Shown: piece by piece, positions 27,389 to 35,739 of the stretch | Layout of the letters: every line of letters starts with the position of its first letter | How positions within the stretch are numbered: the first letter of the stretch is position 1 | Assembly (NCBI RefSeq): GCF_029952525.1 | Contig: NZ_JASAOF010000014.1 | Coordinates: 62,001-126,000, forward strand | Direction: 5' to 3' | DNA length: 64,000 nucleotides | DNA from: Saccharopolyspora ipomoeae | GTDB taxonomy: Bacteria > Actinomycetota > Actinomycetes > Mycobacteriales > Pseudonocardiaceae | The notes under the pieces: generated by a model | Told to the model about the DNA's origin: nothing | Database searches by the model: none | Seen by the model: only the letters and a program-made list of their open reading frames with translations | Program-made: the position numbers and the translations under genes

Positions 27389-27739
27389 ATGAGCAGCAAT
27401 TCCGCCGAAGTCGATCTGCGCGACCTGCAGGAGCACGCCGCTCGGTTCGTCCGCCGAGCCGCAGCCGGTGACGAAGTCATCATCACGATCACCGGGCACC
27501 CGGCCGCACGCCTGATTCCGGCGACCGCCCCGAACCATTGGCGGACCTTCGAGGAACTGGCAGAGATTTTCACGGAATCACCCGCCTTCGATCACGAAAC
27601 CGAGATCGGGGACCAGCTCCACCGCACGTCCTCAACCACGAACCGCCGCCCAACCGGGATCGGAAGGGCGGCGGCTGGATCGGTGATCAGCCGAAGAGGA
27701 CTTCTGCTTCGGCGAGGCGCTCCTTGGGGACCGTCTTGA
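27389..27739 (+). CDS. Phd/YefM-type antitoxin, orphan, C-terminus probably not native
   Basis: The first 75 residues match the Phd/YefM antitoxin fold: EVDLRDLQEHAARFVRRAAAGDEVIITITG, then HPAARLIPA and a helical neutralising region FEELAEIFTESPAF. No PIN or RelE toxin gene follows. Instead the frame runs on through low-complexity sequence and overlaps the end of the convergent pfkA by 53 bases. The tail (TSSTTNRRPTGIG and onward) does not look like the family. The simplest reading is a remnant of a toxin-antitoxin pair whose toxin was lost. Confidence 0.6.
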   Translation: MSSNSAEVDLRDLQEHAARFVRRAAAGDEVIITITGHPAARLIPATAPNHWRTFEELAEIFTESPAFDHETEIGDQLHRTSSTTNRRPTGIGRAAAGSVISRRGLLLRRGAPWGPS

Positions 27740-28724
27740 GGGAGGCCGTGGCCTCGCGGAGCGGGACGCGGACGATGTCGGTGCCGCGCAGGGCGACCAT
27801 CTTGCCGAAGTCGCCCTCGGCGACGGCGTCGATGGCGTGCAGGCCGAAGCGGGTGGCCAGCACCCGGTCGTAGGCCGTGGGGGTGCCGCCGCGCTGGGTG
27901 TGGCCCAGGACCACCGCGCGGGACTCCTTGCCGGTGCGGTGCGCGATCTCGTCGGCCAGCCAGGTGCCGACACCGCCGAGCCGGACGTGCCCGAAGGCGT
28001 CCTTCTCGCCGCCGGCCAGCAGCTCCTCGCCGCCCTCCGGGATCGCGCCCTCCGCGACGACGATGATCGGGGCGTACTGGCGCTCGAAGCGCTGCTCCAC
28101 CCAGTCGACGACGCGATCGACGCTGAACTCCTGCTCCGGCACCAGGATCACGTTCGCGCCGCCCGCGAGGCCCGAGTGCAGCGCGATCCAGCCCGCGTGC
28201 CTGCCCATCACCTCGACGACCAGCGCGCGGTGGTGCGACTCGGCGGTGGTGCGCAGCCGGTCGATCGCCTCGGTCGCGATGTGCACCGCGGTGTCGAAGC
28301 CGAAGGTGTAGTCGGTCGCGTCGAGGTCGTTGTCGATCGTCTTCGGCACGCCCACCACCGGCACGCCGTCGGCGGTGAGCTTCTCGGCCACGCCGAGGGT
28401 GTCCTCACCGCCGATGGCGATCAGCGCGTCGATCCGCTGCTCGGCGACGGTGGCCTTGAGCCGCTCCACTCCGCCGTCGACCTGGTAGGGATTGGTGCGG
28501 GAGGAACCGAGGATCGTGCCGCCCCGGTTGAGGATCTCCTCCACCTTGTCCAGCGTCAGCGGCGTCGTCAGGCCGTCGATCGGGCCTAGCCAGCCGTTCC
28601 GGAAACCGATGATCTCGTGGCCGAAGACCGAGATCCCCTTGCGGGTCACCGCGCGGAGCACCGCGTTGAGCCCCGGGCAGTCGCCGCCACCGGTGAGTAC
28701 TCCGACACGCATTCCAGCGGACAT
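27687..28724 (-). CDS. pfkA: 6-phosphofructokinase, probably pyrophosphate-dependent
   Basis: Glycolytic enzyme converting fructose 6-phosphate to the 1,6-bisphosphate. The 345-residue protein has GVLTGGGDCPGLNAVLRAV, PKTIDNDL with catalytic Asp, MGRHAGWIALHSG and the effector/substrate region RHRTG/HTQRGGTPT. At the phosphoryl-donor site it reads GGEDT, where ATP enzymes have G in the fourth place, and it has K before TIDND. This D/K pair is typical of PPi-dependent enzymes such as that of Amycolatopsis methanolica. Start at ATG 28724 has GAGGAGG 11 bases upstream; ATG 28712 is possible. Confidence 0.93.
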   Translation of the reverse strand: MSAGMRVGVLTGGGDCPGLNAVLRAVTRKGISVFGHEIIGFRNGWLGPIDGLTTPLTLDKVEEILNRGGTILGSSRTNPYQVDGGVERLKATVAEQRIDALIAIGGEDTLGVAEKLTADGVPVVGVPKTIDNDLDATDYTFGFDTAVHIATEAIDRLRTTAESHHRALVVEVMGRHAGWIALHSGLAGGANVILVPEQEFSVDRVVDWVEQRFERQYAPIIVVAEGAIPEGGEELLAGGEKDAFGHVRLGGVGTWLADEIAHRTGKESRAVVLGHTQRGGTPTAYDRVLATRFGLHAIDAVAEGDFGKMVALRGTDIVRVPLREATASLKTVPKERLAEAEVLFG

Positions 28725-28825
28725 CGCTGTTGCCGCCTCCTCGAATCCAACCCATGAGTGATCCACGTCTCCCCCTCGGAGACAGAGTTTCACGGACTGG
28801 ATCGGTGCAGCAAGGACTTGGCGCC

Positions 28826-28841
28826 ATTACCCTCCGGTAAT
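28826..28841. promoter_or_regulatory. Short hairpin ATTACC-CTCC-GGTAAT
   Basis: Six-base perfect arms with a 4-base loop between the Rv2179c-like gene and pfkA. It could be a weak terminator or an operator for pfkA. Confidence 0.25.
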
Positions 28842-28866
28842 CACCGGTTCACAGCGAGTGCTCGGC

Positions 28867-29367
28867 TCAGAGGGGGTAGCCGCGCTTGCGCTGGACCTCC
28901 TCGATGACCTTCCAGCGCTCCAGGTTGTGCTTGGCGTCGGCCAGCGCGTCGTGGGCGTTGTCGGGAGCCGACGGCAGCTTCGGCTTGCCGACGTCCTCCC
29001 ACCGCTGCCGCAGGTCACGGGTGAACTTGGGGATGCGCGAGGGCAGCGTCGGCATCGGGCCCCACAGCTGGGCCAGCGCCACGTGGTCGTAGGCGGCGTA
29101 CCAGGCCCACAGCTCGATGTTCCCGTTCCGCGAGGTCAGGAACTTGTAGAGGTCCTCGCGGATGCGCGCCCGCGACTTCCACACCTGCTCGGCCGGCGGC
29201 GGCAACTGCGGCAGCACGTGCTGGCGCACCCAGGCGCCCGCCCGGGCGGCGTCGAACTCGGTGGACACCGCGTAGAACTCGCGGCCGGTCTCGTCGACCA
29301 CACCGATCGACACCAGATCGATGGTCCGCCCGTCCTCGATGAACTCGCAGTCGTAGAAGTACCGCAC
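28867..29367 (-). CDS. Rv2179c-like 3'-5' exoribonuclease
   Basis: DEDD-type nuclease of 166 residues. The first acidic motif is YFYDCEFIEDG, the third aspartate lies in WAWYAAYDHVALAQL, and the last motif is HDALADAKHNLERW. The M. tuberculosis homologue Rv2179c is a structurally studied 3'-5' exoribonuclease acting on RNA overhangs. Start is GTG at 29367, preceded by TACGCT with a 6-base spacer and no ribosome binding site, so the mRNA is probably leaderless. Confidence 0.9.
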   Translation of the reverse strand: MRYFYDCEFIEDGRTIDLVSIGVVDETGREFYAVSTEFDAARAGAWVRQHVLPQLPPPAEQVWKSRARIREDLYKFLTSRNGNIELWAWYAAYDHVALAQLWGPMPTLPSRIPKFTRDLRQRWEDVGKPKLPSAPDNAHDALADAKHNLERWKVIEEVQRKRGYPL

Positions 29368-29373
29368 CCGGGA

Positions 29374-29379
29374 AGCGTA
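29374..29379 (-). promoter_or_regulatory. Putative -10 box (TACGCT), leaderless Rv2179c-like gene
   Basis: Minus-strand TACGCT, TCCCGG, then GTG at 29367. Confidence 0.5.
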
Positions 29380-29412
29380 TGCGCCGCTGCTCCCGCGCTC
29401 GGGCTCGGCCCG

Positions 29413-30159
29413 TCAGCCCGCCTTGGACTCCGGCAGCCGGGACGCCGAACTGCTGCTCCACCCGCCCAGGTCGTTGCCCTGCGCGGCGAGCTCGTCCTTG
29501 ACCTTCGCGGCGTAGACGTCGACGTACTCCTGACCGGAGAGCTCCATCAGGGCGTACATGATCTCGTCGGTGATCGAGCGCTCCACGAAGCGGTCACCGG
29601 CCATGCCCTCGTAGCGGGAGAAGTCCAGCGGCTCGCCGACCTTGACCACGACCTTGTGCGGCCACCACATCTTGGAGCCGATCGGGTTGACCTTGTCGGT
29701 GCCGAACATCGCGATCGGGATGACCGGCATCCCCGATTCCAGCGCCATCCGCGCCACACCGGTCTTGCCCTTGTAGAGGCGGCCGTCCGGGGAGCGGGTG
29801 CCCTCCGGGTAGACGCCGAGCAGCTTGCCCTCGCTGAGCAGCCGGACGCCCGTGTCGAGCGCGGCCTGCGCGGCGGCACCGCTGGAGCGGTCGATCGGGA
29901 CCTGGCCGACGCCGGAGAAGAAGGCCTTCTTGAGCTTGCCGCGCACGCCCTTGCCGGTGAAGTACTCGCGCTTGGCCAGGAACGTGACCCGGCGCGGCAT
30001 CATCAGCGGCATGAAGAACGAGTCCGCGACGGCCATGTGATTGCTGACCAGGATCGCGCCACCGTCGAGCGGAACGTGCTCGACCCCGTCGACGCGCGGG
30101 CGGCAGAACAACTTCATGAGGGGACCGAGCAGTAGGTGTTTCATCACCCAGTACATCAC
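29413..30159 (-). CDS. plsC: 1-acyl-glycerol-3-phosphate acyltransferase
   Basis: Phospholipid acyltransferase of 248 residues, membrane associated. The catalytic block SNHMAVADS (NHx4D) is at about residue 39-45, the glycerophosphate-binding EGTRS lies near 120, and VIPIAMFGTD follows. It corresponds to Rv2182c. A GTG (30159) and an ATG (30156) are adjacent; AGGAGG lies 11-14 bases upstream. In M. tuberculosis two genes (Rv2180c and mptC, Rv2181) lie between this and the nuclease gene; they are absent here. Confidence 0.9.
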   Translation of the reverse strand: MMYWVMKHLLLGPLMKLFCRPRVDGVEHVPLDGGAILVSNHMAVADSFFMPLMMPRRVTFLAKREYFTGKGVRGKLKKAFFSGVGQVPIDRSSGAAAQAALDTGVRLLSEGKLLGVYPEGTRSPDGRLYKGKTGVARMALESGMPVIPIAMFGTDKVNPIGSKMWWPHKVVVKVGEPLDFSRYEGMAGDRFVERSITDEIMYALMELSGQEYVDVYAAKVKDELAAQGNDLGGWSSSSASRLPESKAG

Positions 30160-30387
30160 GGCGCCGCCGCCTCCTCACGCGTGAAATGGTGCTGTTCAGC
30201 CTACGGAGCGCGCACTTTGCGCACAATGCGCACCCGCCCGGAAACCGATCACGTCACACCTGGTATGGACCCGTTCCGGTCGCGCCGGATGCGCGCGGCG
30301 AGCCGGTCCCGAACGTCGGCGACGCGTGCGACGATGGGTCCGGCTTGACCGGTGCCGCGGTGCGCATCCGGATTGGGAGGTTCGCGG

Positions 30388-31167
30388 GTGGGAGGAAGAG
30401 GGTCCGTGCTCGTAGGCGCAGAACCGTTCGCGCACGAGGGGTCCGAGGACATCGGCGTGCTGTTGTGCCACGGCTTCACCAGCACCCCGCAGAGCATGCG
30501 GGCGTGGGCCGAGCACCTGGCCGAGGCCGGGTTGTCCGTGCGCTGCCCCCTGCTGCCGGGGCACGGCACGCGGTGGCAGGACCTCAACCGCACGACCTGG
30601 CGGGACTGGTACGGCGCCGTCGAGCACGCGCTCGACGAGCTGCGCGGCCGGTGCCGGACGGTCTTCGTCTTCGGCCTGTCGATGGGCGGCACGCTGACCC
30701 TGCGGCTCGCCGAACAGCACCCCGACCTCGCCGGGATCGTGCTGGTCAACCCGTCGGTGATGACCTTGCGCAAGGAGGCGAAGCTGCTCCCGCTGATCAG
30801 CCGCGTGGTGCCGTCGCTGGCCGCGATCGCCGGTGACATCGCCAAGCCCGAGACCGTGGAGCTGGCCTACTCGCGGCTGCCGCTGCGCGGCATGGCGAGC
30901 CTGCAGCAGCTGTGGGGCGTGGTGCGGGCCGATCTGGCATCCGTGCGGCAACCGTTGCTTCTGCTGCACTCGGCGGTCGATCATGTGGTGGAGCCGGAGA
31001 ACTCCGCGATCGTGCTGAACGAGGTGAGCAGCGAGGACGTCACCGAGGTGGTGCTCGACGACAGCTACCACGTCGCGACCCTCGATCACGACGCGCCGCG
31101 GATCTTCGGCGACAGCGTCGAGTTCGTGCACCGTGTCCACCGCGAACGGGTCGGGGAGACCGTATGA
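30388..31167 (+). CDS. Alpha/beta hydrolase (Est30-like carboxylesterase)
   Basis: Serine hydrolase of 259 residues. The oxyanion region is LLCHGFTSTPQSMR, the nucleophile elbow GLSMGG, the acid lies in LLLHSAVDHVVEPENS, and the histidine is in DDSYHVATLDHD. This layout fits the monoacylglycerol lipase/Est30 type. The GTG at 30388 has GGGAGG at 30375-30380, seven bases before; GTG 30406 is an alternative. The stop overlaps the next start (ATGA), so the downstream membrane protein is translationally coupled. Confidence 0.88.
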   Translation: MGGRGSVLVGAEPFAHEGSEDIGVLLCHGFTSTPQSMRAWAEHLAEAGLSVRCPLLPGHGTRWQDLNRTTWRDWYGAVEHALDELRGRCRTVFVFGLSMGGTLTLRLAEQHPDLAGIVLVNPSVMTLRKEAKLLPLISRVVPSLAAIAGDIAKPETVELAYSRLPLRGMASLQQLWGVVRADLASVRQPLLLLHSAVDHVVEPENSAIVLNEVSSEDVTEVVLDDSYHVATLDHDAPRIFGDSVEFVHRVHRERVGETV

Positions 31168-31655
31168 GCGCGCGCCACAACTCCTCCGACGGTCCGGAGG
31201 ACATCGATGCCGCTTTCGCCGAGATCGTCGCCGACCTGGAGCGCGACGAGGAGTTCGGCAAGTGGCCCGGCGAGGGCGAGTCCGCCGACGAGTCGGAGAC
31301 CTCCGGCCGGACCGAGACCCCCAAACCGGCTGAGGCTCCCCAACCGGCCGAGGCTCCCGCTCCGCAGTCCCAGCCCGAGGGCCCGCGCGACTGGACGCCC
31401 GGCGAGGAAGAGGAGGAGCACTACGTCCCCCCGGAACCTCCGCCGATGCCGGTCCCCAGCGCGGCGACGTTCCTGGGCATCGGCATCGTGCTGGTCGGCG
31501 TGCTGGTGCTGCTGGTGCCCGGCATCGCCGGCATCGGAGCGACGGTGAAGCTCCCGCTCGGCCTGGTGCTGATCAGCGCCGGGATCGGCTGGCTCCTCTT
31601 CCGCCTCCGCCGCACACCACCCCACGACGCGGACGACGACGGAGCGCAGGTCTAG
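31164..31655 (+). CDS. Acidic two-helix membrane protein
   Basis: A 163-residue protein. The first 95 residues are acidic and proline-rich, with repeats of PAEAP, ending in EEEEEHYVPPEPPPMPVPS. Two membrane helices follow, AATFLGIGIVLVGVLVLLVP and LPLGLVLISAGIGWLLF, then an RLRR stop-transfer and an acidic tail. Such proteins lie beside plsC in actinobacteria (compare Rv2183c), but function is unknown. It is coupled to the hydrolase gene by a 4-base overlap. Its stop codon shares CTAG with the stop of the convergent ROK gene. Confidence 0.8.
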   Translation: MSARHNSSDGPEDIDAAFAEIVADLERDEEFGKWPGEGESADESETSGRTETPKPAEAPQPAEAPAPQSQPEGPRDWTPGEEEEEHYVPPEPPPMPVPSAATFLGIGIVLVGVLVLLVPGIAGIGATVKLPLGLVLISAGIGWLLFRLRRTPPHDADDDGAQV

Positions 31656-32566
31656 CGGACCTTCGGGCCTGTCAGGACGTGCTGGCGGGCTATGGCCGCC
31701 GCCCCGATCATGGCCGCGGGGTCGCCGTGGTGGGCGACTCGGACGCGGGCGAGCGGGCGGTGGCCGGAGCCGGTGACGGCGGCGGCGTAGTGCTCGCGGG
31801 CCCGGTCCAGGAACAGGTGCGCCGAGTCCGAGACGCCGCCCGAGATGACCACGACCTCCGGGTCGTAGACGTCGGCGACCAGCGCCAGCCCCTCCCCCAG
31901 CCACCGGGCCAGGTCGTGCATCGCGCGCTGCGCGAGCTCGTCGCCGGCGTCGGCCGCGCGGGCCACGTCGACGCCCGTCGGCAGCCCCGTGGCACCCAGG
32001 TCGGCGGCCGTGGCGGCCAGCGCGGTACCGCTGCAGTAGCGCTCCCAGCAGCCCCGCTTGCCGCACGGGCACTCGCGGCCGTCCGGCACCAGGCGCAGGT
32101 GGCCCAGCTCGGGGGCGACGCCGAACGCGCCGCGGAAGACCTCGCCGTTGATCACCAACGCCCCGCCGATGCCGGTGCCGATGGCCACCAGCGCGGCCAC
32201 CCGCGCCCCGACGGCGGCGCCGAAGCGCTGCTCGGCCACCGCGGCCGCGTTCGCGTCGTGCTCCAGCACCACCGGCAGGCCCAGGCGGTGGGAGAGCTCG
32301 TCGGCGACGGCGACGTGCCGCCACGGCAGGTGCGGCGCGAACCGCACCACCCGCAGGTCCTCGCTGACGAACCCGGCCACGGCCAGGCCCACGCCGTCGA
32401 CCGGGTAGGTGTCGGTGAGCACCCGGACGGTGTCGGCGATCGCCGAGTTGAGCTCCGCACCCGTCTTCGGAGTCGGCACCCGGTGCGTCCGCAGGATCTG
32501 GCCGTGCTCGTCCACCACGGCCGCGCGCGCACTGGTGCCGCCCACGTCCACGCCGATCGTCAGCAC
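31652..32566 (-). CDS. ROK family sugar kinase (glucokinase-like)
   Basis: Kinase of 304 residues that probably phosphorylates glucose or a related sugar. The ATP-binding motif is GVDVGGTSARAAVVDE at the N-terminus. The catalytic Asp lies in LEHDANAAAVAEQRFG, GIGTGIGG-like VAIGTGIGGALV follows, and the zinc site is CPCGKRGCWERYCSG. The GTG at 32566 overlaps the end of the upstream gene by 7 bases, so translation is coupled. Confidence 0.9.
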   Translation of the reverse strand: MLTIGVDVGGTSARAAVVDEHGQILRTHRVPTPKTGAELNSAIADTVRVLTDTYPVDGVGLAVAGFVSEDLRVVRFAPHLPWRHVAVADELSHRLGLPVVLEHDANAAAVAEQRFGAAVGARVAALVAIGTGIGGALVINGEVFRGAFGVAPELGHLRLVPDGRECPCGKRGCWERYCSGTALAATAADLGATGLPTGVDVARAADAGDELAQRAMHDLARWLGEGLALVADVYDPEVVVISGGVSDSAHLFLDRAREHYAAAVTGSGHRPLARVRVAHHGDPAAMIGAAAIARQHVLTGPKVR

Positions 32567-32916
32567 ACCGCGTCGCTCTCCGCGAGCACCGGGCCCGCGA
32601 CCCGCTGGACCTGGATGCGCTGCACCTTCGGCTCCTCCGGCTCGGGTTCCTCGTCGGCGGGCGTCTCGTTCGCCGCGGTCCCGGAGTGGTCGACCAGCGC
32701 CTGGCGCAGCAACTGCACGATGCCCAGCAGCTGATCGTTGAGCTCCGGGCGCTGCCCGCGAGCCAGCGCCATCGCCGCGCACAGCGGGCACCAGCCGCAG
32801 CCGGCCCCGTCCTGCTCCGGTGCCTGCTCGCAACCGCGCAGGTACTCCTCGGCCTTGCCGGCCAGCGCGTCCAGCAGCAGCCGCAGCTCTTCGAGCAGTC
32901 GATCGTGCTCGCGCAT
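32560..32916 (-). CDS. Conserved actinobacterial protein with CxxC cluster
   Basis: A 118-residue protein I do not recognise by name. It starts with a helical stretch EHDRLLEELRLLLDALAGKAEEYLRGC, then a cysteine cluster CGWCPLCA that could bind a metal, a second helix LNDQLLGIVQLLRQAL, and an acidic proline-rich tail EEPEPEEPKVQ. It lies between the ArsA-like ATPase gene (6-base gap) and the ROK kinase gene (overlapping), so it is part of that operon. Confidence 0.75.
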   Translation of the reverse strand: MREHDRLLEELRLLLDALAGKAEEYLRGCEQAPEQDGAGCGWCPLCAAMALARGQRPELNDQLLGIVQLLRQALVDHSGTAANETPADEEPEPEEPKVQRIQVQRVAGPVLAESDAVC

Positions 32917-32922
32917 CTCGCC

Positions 32923-34140
32923 TCACCGCATCCAGAGATCGGGGTCGGGACGGAATCGCACCGTCAGCCCGTCGTCGCCGGCCACGGCCGAGGTCACCAC
33001 GCACCGCTGCAGCACAGCGGGCAGGGCCACGAGCCGTCGCCGACCGTCGACGGTAATCGCCAGCTCCGGACCGATCCGGGCCAGGTCCAGCTCGGCCGCC
33101 GGGTGCAGCGGCAACCCGATCCGCAGCGTGTACTCCGAGTCCAGCGACCGGCCACCACCGCCGACGTGCATCTCCGGCGCTGCGGCGTCGTTGGCGAGCG
33201 GATCGCCGTCGCCGTAGAGCTCGGCGCCCAGGTCCAGCAGCTGCTCGGTGCCCACCGGCTCGGCGGCCCGGTGCTCGACGGTGCGCAGCGGCAGGTCGGT
33301 GGCCGCGCGCAGCGCGTCGAGGACGTTCTCCTGCTCCTTGCGGCGGGTCCGCAGCCAGCTCGCCGCGTCGCCGCGGGCCGAACCCGGGTGCGGGACCAGG
33401 CGATTGGCGACCAGCCCGTCGACGCGGATGCGCTGCAGCGCCAGGGCGGTCAGCGTCCGGCGGGTCTCGGCGGCGACCACGGATTCCGGGGTGAGCACCA
33501 GGCGGACGCTGGTCCCGGCGTCGGTGAGCATGTCCTTGAGGGCGGCCAGCTGCTCGGCGAGCCTGCCGAGCCCGTCGGCCACCGCGTCCCAGCGCTCGAC
33601 CTGGTCGCTGCCCGCGATCCCGGCCAGCAGGCCGCGAACGGCCCTGCGGTGCGCGGGGAACAGCCGCTCCAGGTATCCGGCCAGGGATTCCGGCAGGGCG
33701 AGCAGCCGCAGCGTCTCGGCGGTCGGGCCGCAGTCGACGATCACCGTGTCCCACAGCCCGCTCGCGGCGAGCCGGTGCACCTCGGCCAGCGCCAGCAGGT
33801 CCTCGACGCCGGGGAGGACGGTGAGCTCCTCGGCGTCGACGTCGCCGATTCCCGCGCCGCGCAACAGGGTTCGCAGGTGTTCCCGCAGTTCGCGCCAGGT
33901 GCCGTCGACCAGTCCCCGGGTCTGCACCTCGGCGGCGTGCAGCACCGCCCCGGTTTCGCCGACGCGGACCTCGCGGGGCTGCGCGCCGAGTTCGGCGCCC
34001 AGCGCGTCGGCCAGCGAGTGCGCCGGATCGGTCGACACGGCCAGCACCTTGCCGCCCTCGCCCGCGACGCGCGCGGCGGTGGCCGCGGCCAGGGTCGTCT
34101 TGCCGACCCCGCCCTTTCCGGTGAACAGCAGGATGCGCAA
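32923..34140 (-). CDS. ArsA-family ATPase (Rv2184c-like)
   Basis: P-loop ATPase of 405 residues. It opens with the deviant Walker A FTGKGGVGKTTLAAATA. Switch I lies in VSTDPAHSLADALG and the Walker B/switch II region is VIVDCGPTAETLRLL. The C-terminal part after residue 300 has beta strands ending RFRPDPDLWMR, as in actinobacterial ArsA/Get3 relatives. Arsenite-binding cysteines are absent, so arsenic export is unlikely. The position matches Rv2184c. The SRPBCC gene precedes it by 7 bases. Confidence 0.9.
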   Translation of the reverse strand: MRILLFTGKGGVGKTTLAAATAARVAGEGGKVLAVSTDPAHSLADALGAELGAQPREVRVGETGAVLHAAEVQTRGLVDGTWRELREHLRTLLRGAGIGDVDAEELTVLPGVEDLLALAEVHRLAASGLWDTVIVDCGPTAETLRLLALPESLAGYLERLFPAHRRAVRGLLAGIAGSDQVERWDAVADGLGRLAEQLAALKDMLTDAGTSVRLVLTPESVVAAETRRTLTALALQRIRVDGLVANRLVPHPGSARGDAASWLRTRRKEQENVLDALRAATDLPLRTVEHRAAEPVGTEQLLDLGAELYGDGDPLANDAAAPEMHVGGGGRSLDSEYTLRIGLPLHPAAELDLARIGPELAITVDGRRRLVALPAVLQRCVVTSAVAGDDGLTVRFRPDPDLWMR

Positions 34141-34147
34141 GGGCGGT

Positions 34148-34588
34148 CTATTCCGCTTCCACGCGGCGCTTGAGCTCCTTGAGCGCCGTGTCCATGATCA
34201 TCTTCTCGGCCTTGCGGCGGAACATGCCGATCATCGGGATCGCCAGCGTCACCGCGAGGCTGTAGGTCACCTGGGTGCGCTCGTCGCCGAGCGGCTTGAG
34301 CGTGTAGCTGCCCTGCTGGGCCTTCTGCACCTGACCCTCGGTCAGCTCCCAGCTCACCGAGAGACCGTCGGCGGACCAGTCGTAGACGTTGGTGTAGGTG
34401 TCCTTGACCACGCCCGCGTCCAGCACGAACCGGACCCGCTCGGCGTTGCCGCCGGAGTCCTGGGAGAGCACCTCGGTCTCCTTGACCGCTTCCGCCCACT
34501 CCGGATAGGCCGGGAAATCCGCGATGACCGCCATGATCCGCGCAGCCGGGGCTTCGATCTCGATGGACTGGGTGGACTGATCGACCAT
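34148..34588 (-). CDS. SRPBCC family (START/cyclase-like) protein, Rv2185c-like
   Basis: A 146-residue lipid- or ligand-binding fold. It has the family start IEIEAPAARIMAVIADFPAYPEWAEAVKE and a long C-terminal helix after LAIPMIGMFRRKAEKMIMDTALKEL. The position and size match Rv2185c (TB16.3). The ligand is unknown. The ATG at 34588 is preceded by TAACCT with a 6-base spacer, pointing to a leaderless mRNA that continues into the ATPase gene. Confidence 0.88.
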   Translation of the reverse strand: MVDQSTQSIEIEAPAARIMAVIADFPAYPEWAEAVKETEVLSQDSGGNAERVRFVLDAGVVKDTYTNVYDWSADGLSVSWELTEGQVQKAQQGSYTLKPLGDERTQVTYSLAVTLAIPMIGMFRRKAEKMIMDTALKELKRRVEAE

Positions 34589-34594
34589 GCGCGC

Positions 34595-34600
34595 AGGTTA
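34595..34600 (-). promoter_or_regulatory. Putative -10 box (TAACCT), leaderless SRPBCC gene
   Basis: Minus-strand TAACCT, GCGCGC, then ATG at 34588. It would drive the SRPBCC, ATPase, CxxC protein and ROK genes. Confidence 0.5.
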
Positions 34601-34677
34601 CCGGGTAGCCCCCGGCGCGACGTCAACGAGGAGCAAGGTTTCTCCGAAGTCCGCGAAACTCACCTCCTCGGGCGTCA

Positions 34678-35466
34678 TCACCACCGCAGGACGTAGGGCG
34701 TCTGCGTCCGCTTGAAGTGCCCGACGTTGACGCACTCGGTGCGCCCGAGCCGCATCCGCTGCGACAGCGGCTGGTGCACGTGACCGAACAGCGACCACCG
34801 GGGCTGATCAGCGCGGATGCGCTCCAGGACGCTGCCGGCACCGGCCTCCTGGTTGCGCGCCACGACGTCGTAGGTCAGCTCCGGAACGGCGGGCGGCTGG
34901 TGGGTGCACAGCACGTCCACCGGCGGCAGCGCGGCGACCGCCTCGTCGTACTCCTCGGCGACGCGCAGGTAGGGCACCCACGCCGAGTGCTGGCGCAGCG
35001 TCGCGCCCTCGGGCAGCCGGACGCCGCCGACGAAGCCGAAGGTCAGCCCGCCGATCTCGACCGTCTCGCCGTCGAAGATCCGGATGCCCTCGCTCGCGAA
35101 CTCCGGCCACAGGTGCGGCGCGTCGACGTTGCCCGGCGTGGCGTAGGTCGGGGCGGTCATCGCGCCGAACAGCTCGGCGTACTGCTCCCGCACCGCCTCG
35201 GTGATCGTCGCGGCCGGGTCGGTCAGGCTCGCCCACAGCGAGCGGATGTAGGCCCCGAACTCCGGCCCGCGACGGCTGCGCCGCAGCTCGGCGAACCGCG
35301 CGACCTTCTCGGCCCCGAAGACCCGGCCGAGGATGCCCTTGCCGTGGTCCTGGTAGTCGACGAAGTCGATCAGGTCCCCCAGCACGACCAGCGCGTCGGC
35401 CCCGTCTCCGGCGCGTTTCAATGCCTCGACGTTTCCGTGAACGTCCGACACGACGTGAACGCGCAA
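34678..35466 (-). CDS. Calcineurin-like metallophosphoesterase
   Basis: About 262 residues. Metal-binding motifs appear in order: VHVVSDVHGN, VVLGDLIDFVDY, TPGNVDAPH (GNxD variant of GNH), CTHQPP and LFGHVHQP. The exact phosphoester is unknown. The start is uncertain: TTG at 35466 has AAGAGGGG six bases upstream, and another TTG sits at 35472. Both give nearly the same protein. Confidence 0.85.
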   Translation of the reverse strand: MRVHVVSDVHGNVEALKRAGDGADALVVLGDLIDFVDYQDHGKGILGRVFGAEKVARFAELRRSRRGPEFGAYIRSLWASLTDPAATITEAVREQYAELFGAMTAPTYATPGNVDAPHLWPEFASEGIRIFDGETVEIGGLTFGFVGGVRLPEGATLRQHSAWVPYLRVAEEYDEAVAALPPVDVLCTHQPPAVPELTYDVVARNQEAGAGSVLERIRADQPRWSLFGHVHQPLSQRMRLGRTECVNVGHFKRTQTPYVLRW

Positions 35467-35739
35467 CCTCAACCCCTCTTCCCGACGACGGGCCGCCCTC
35501 GAACCTGATCGGTCCCAAACCTAATCGGCCGAGGTGCCGGATCGCACCGCCCGTTGTGCACTTGTTCCTGCCTACCCGGTTCCTCGCGTGTGACGCCCGT
35601 GACCGGTGGGAGATCATCCGAATCGACGAGGTCTAGGCTGTGACCGCTGGTGTGGCCTGAGATAACGGGGGCTACCGCCCAGTAACTATCAGCGTTAGGT
35701 TGTGCCCACTAGACAGGCTTTTTTCCCGGAGGTTTCGAC

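Noticed and set aside
34600..34677. Protein gene in the gap between the SRPBCC and metallophosphoesterase genes
   Set aside because: Only short overlapping frames with no conserved start or motif.
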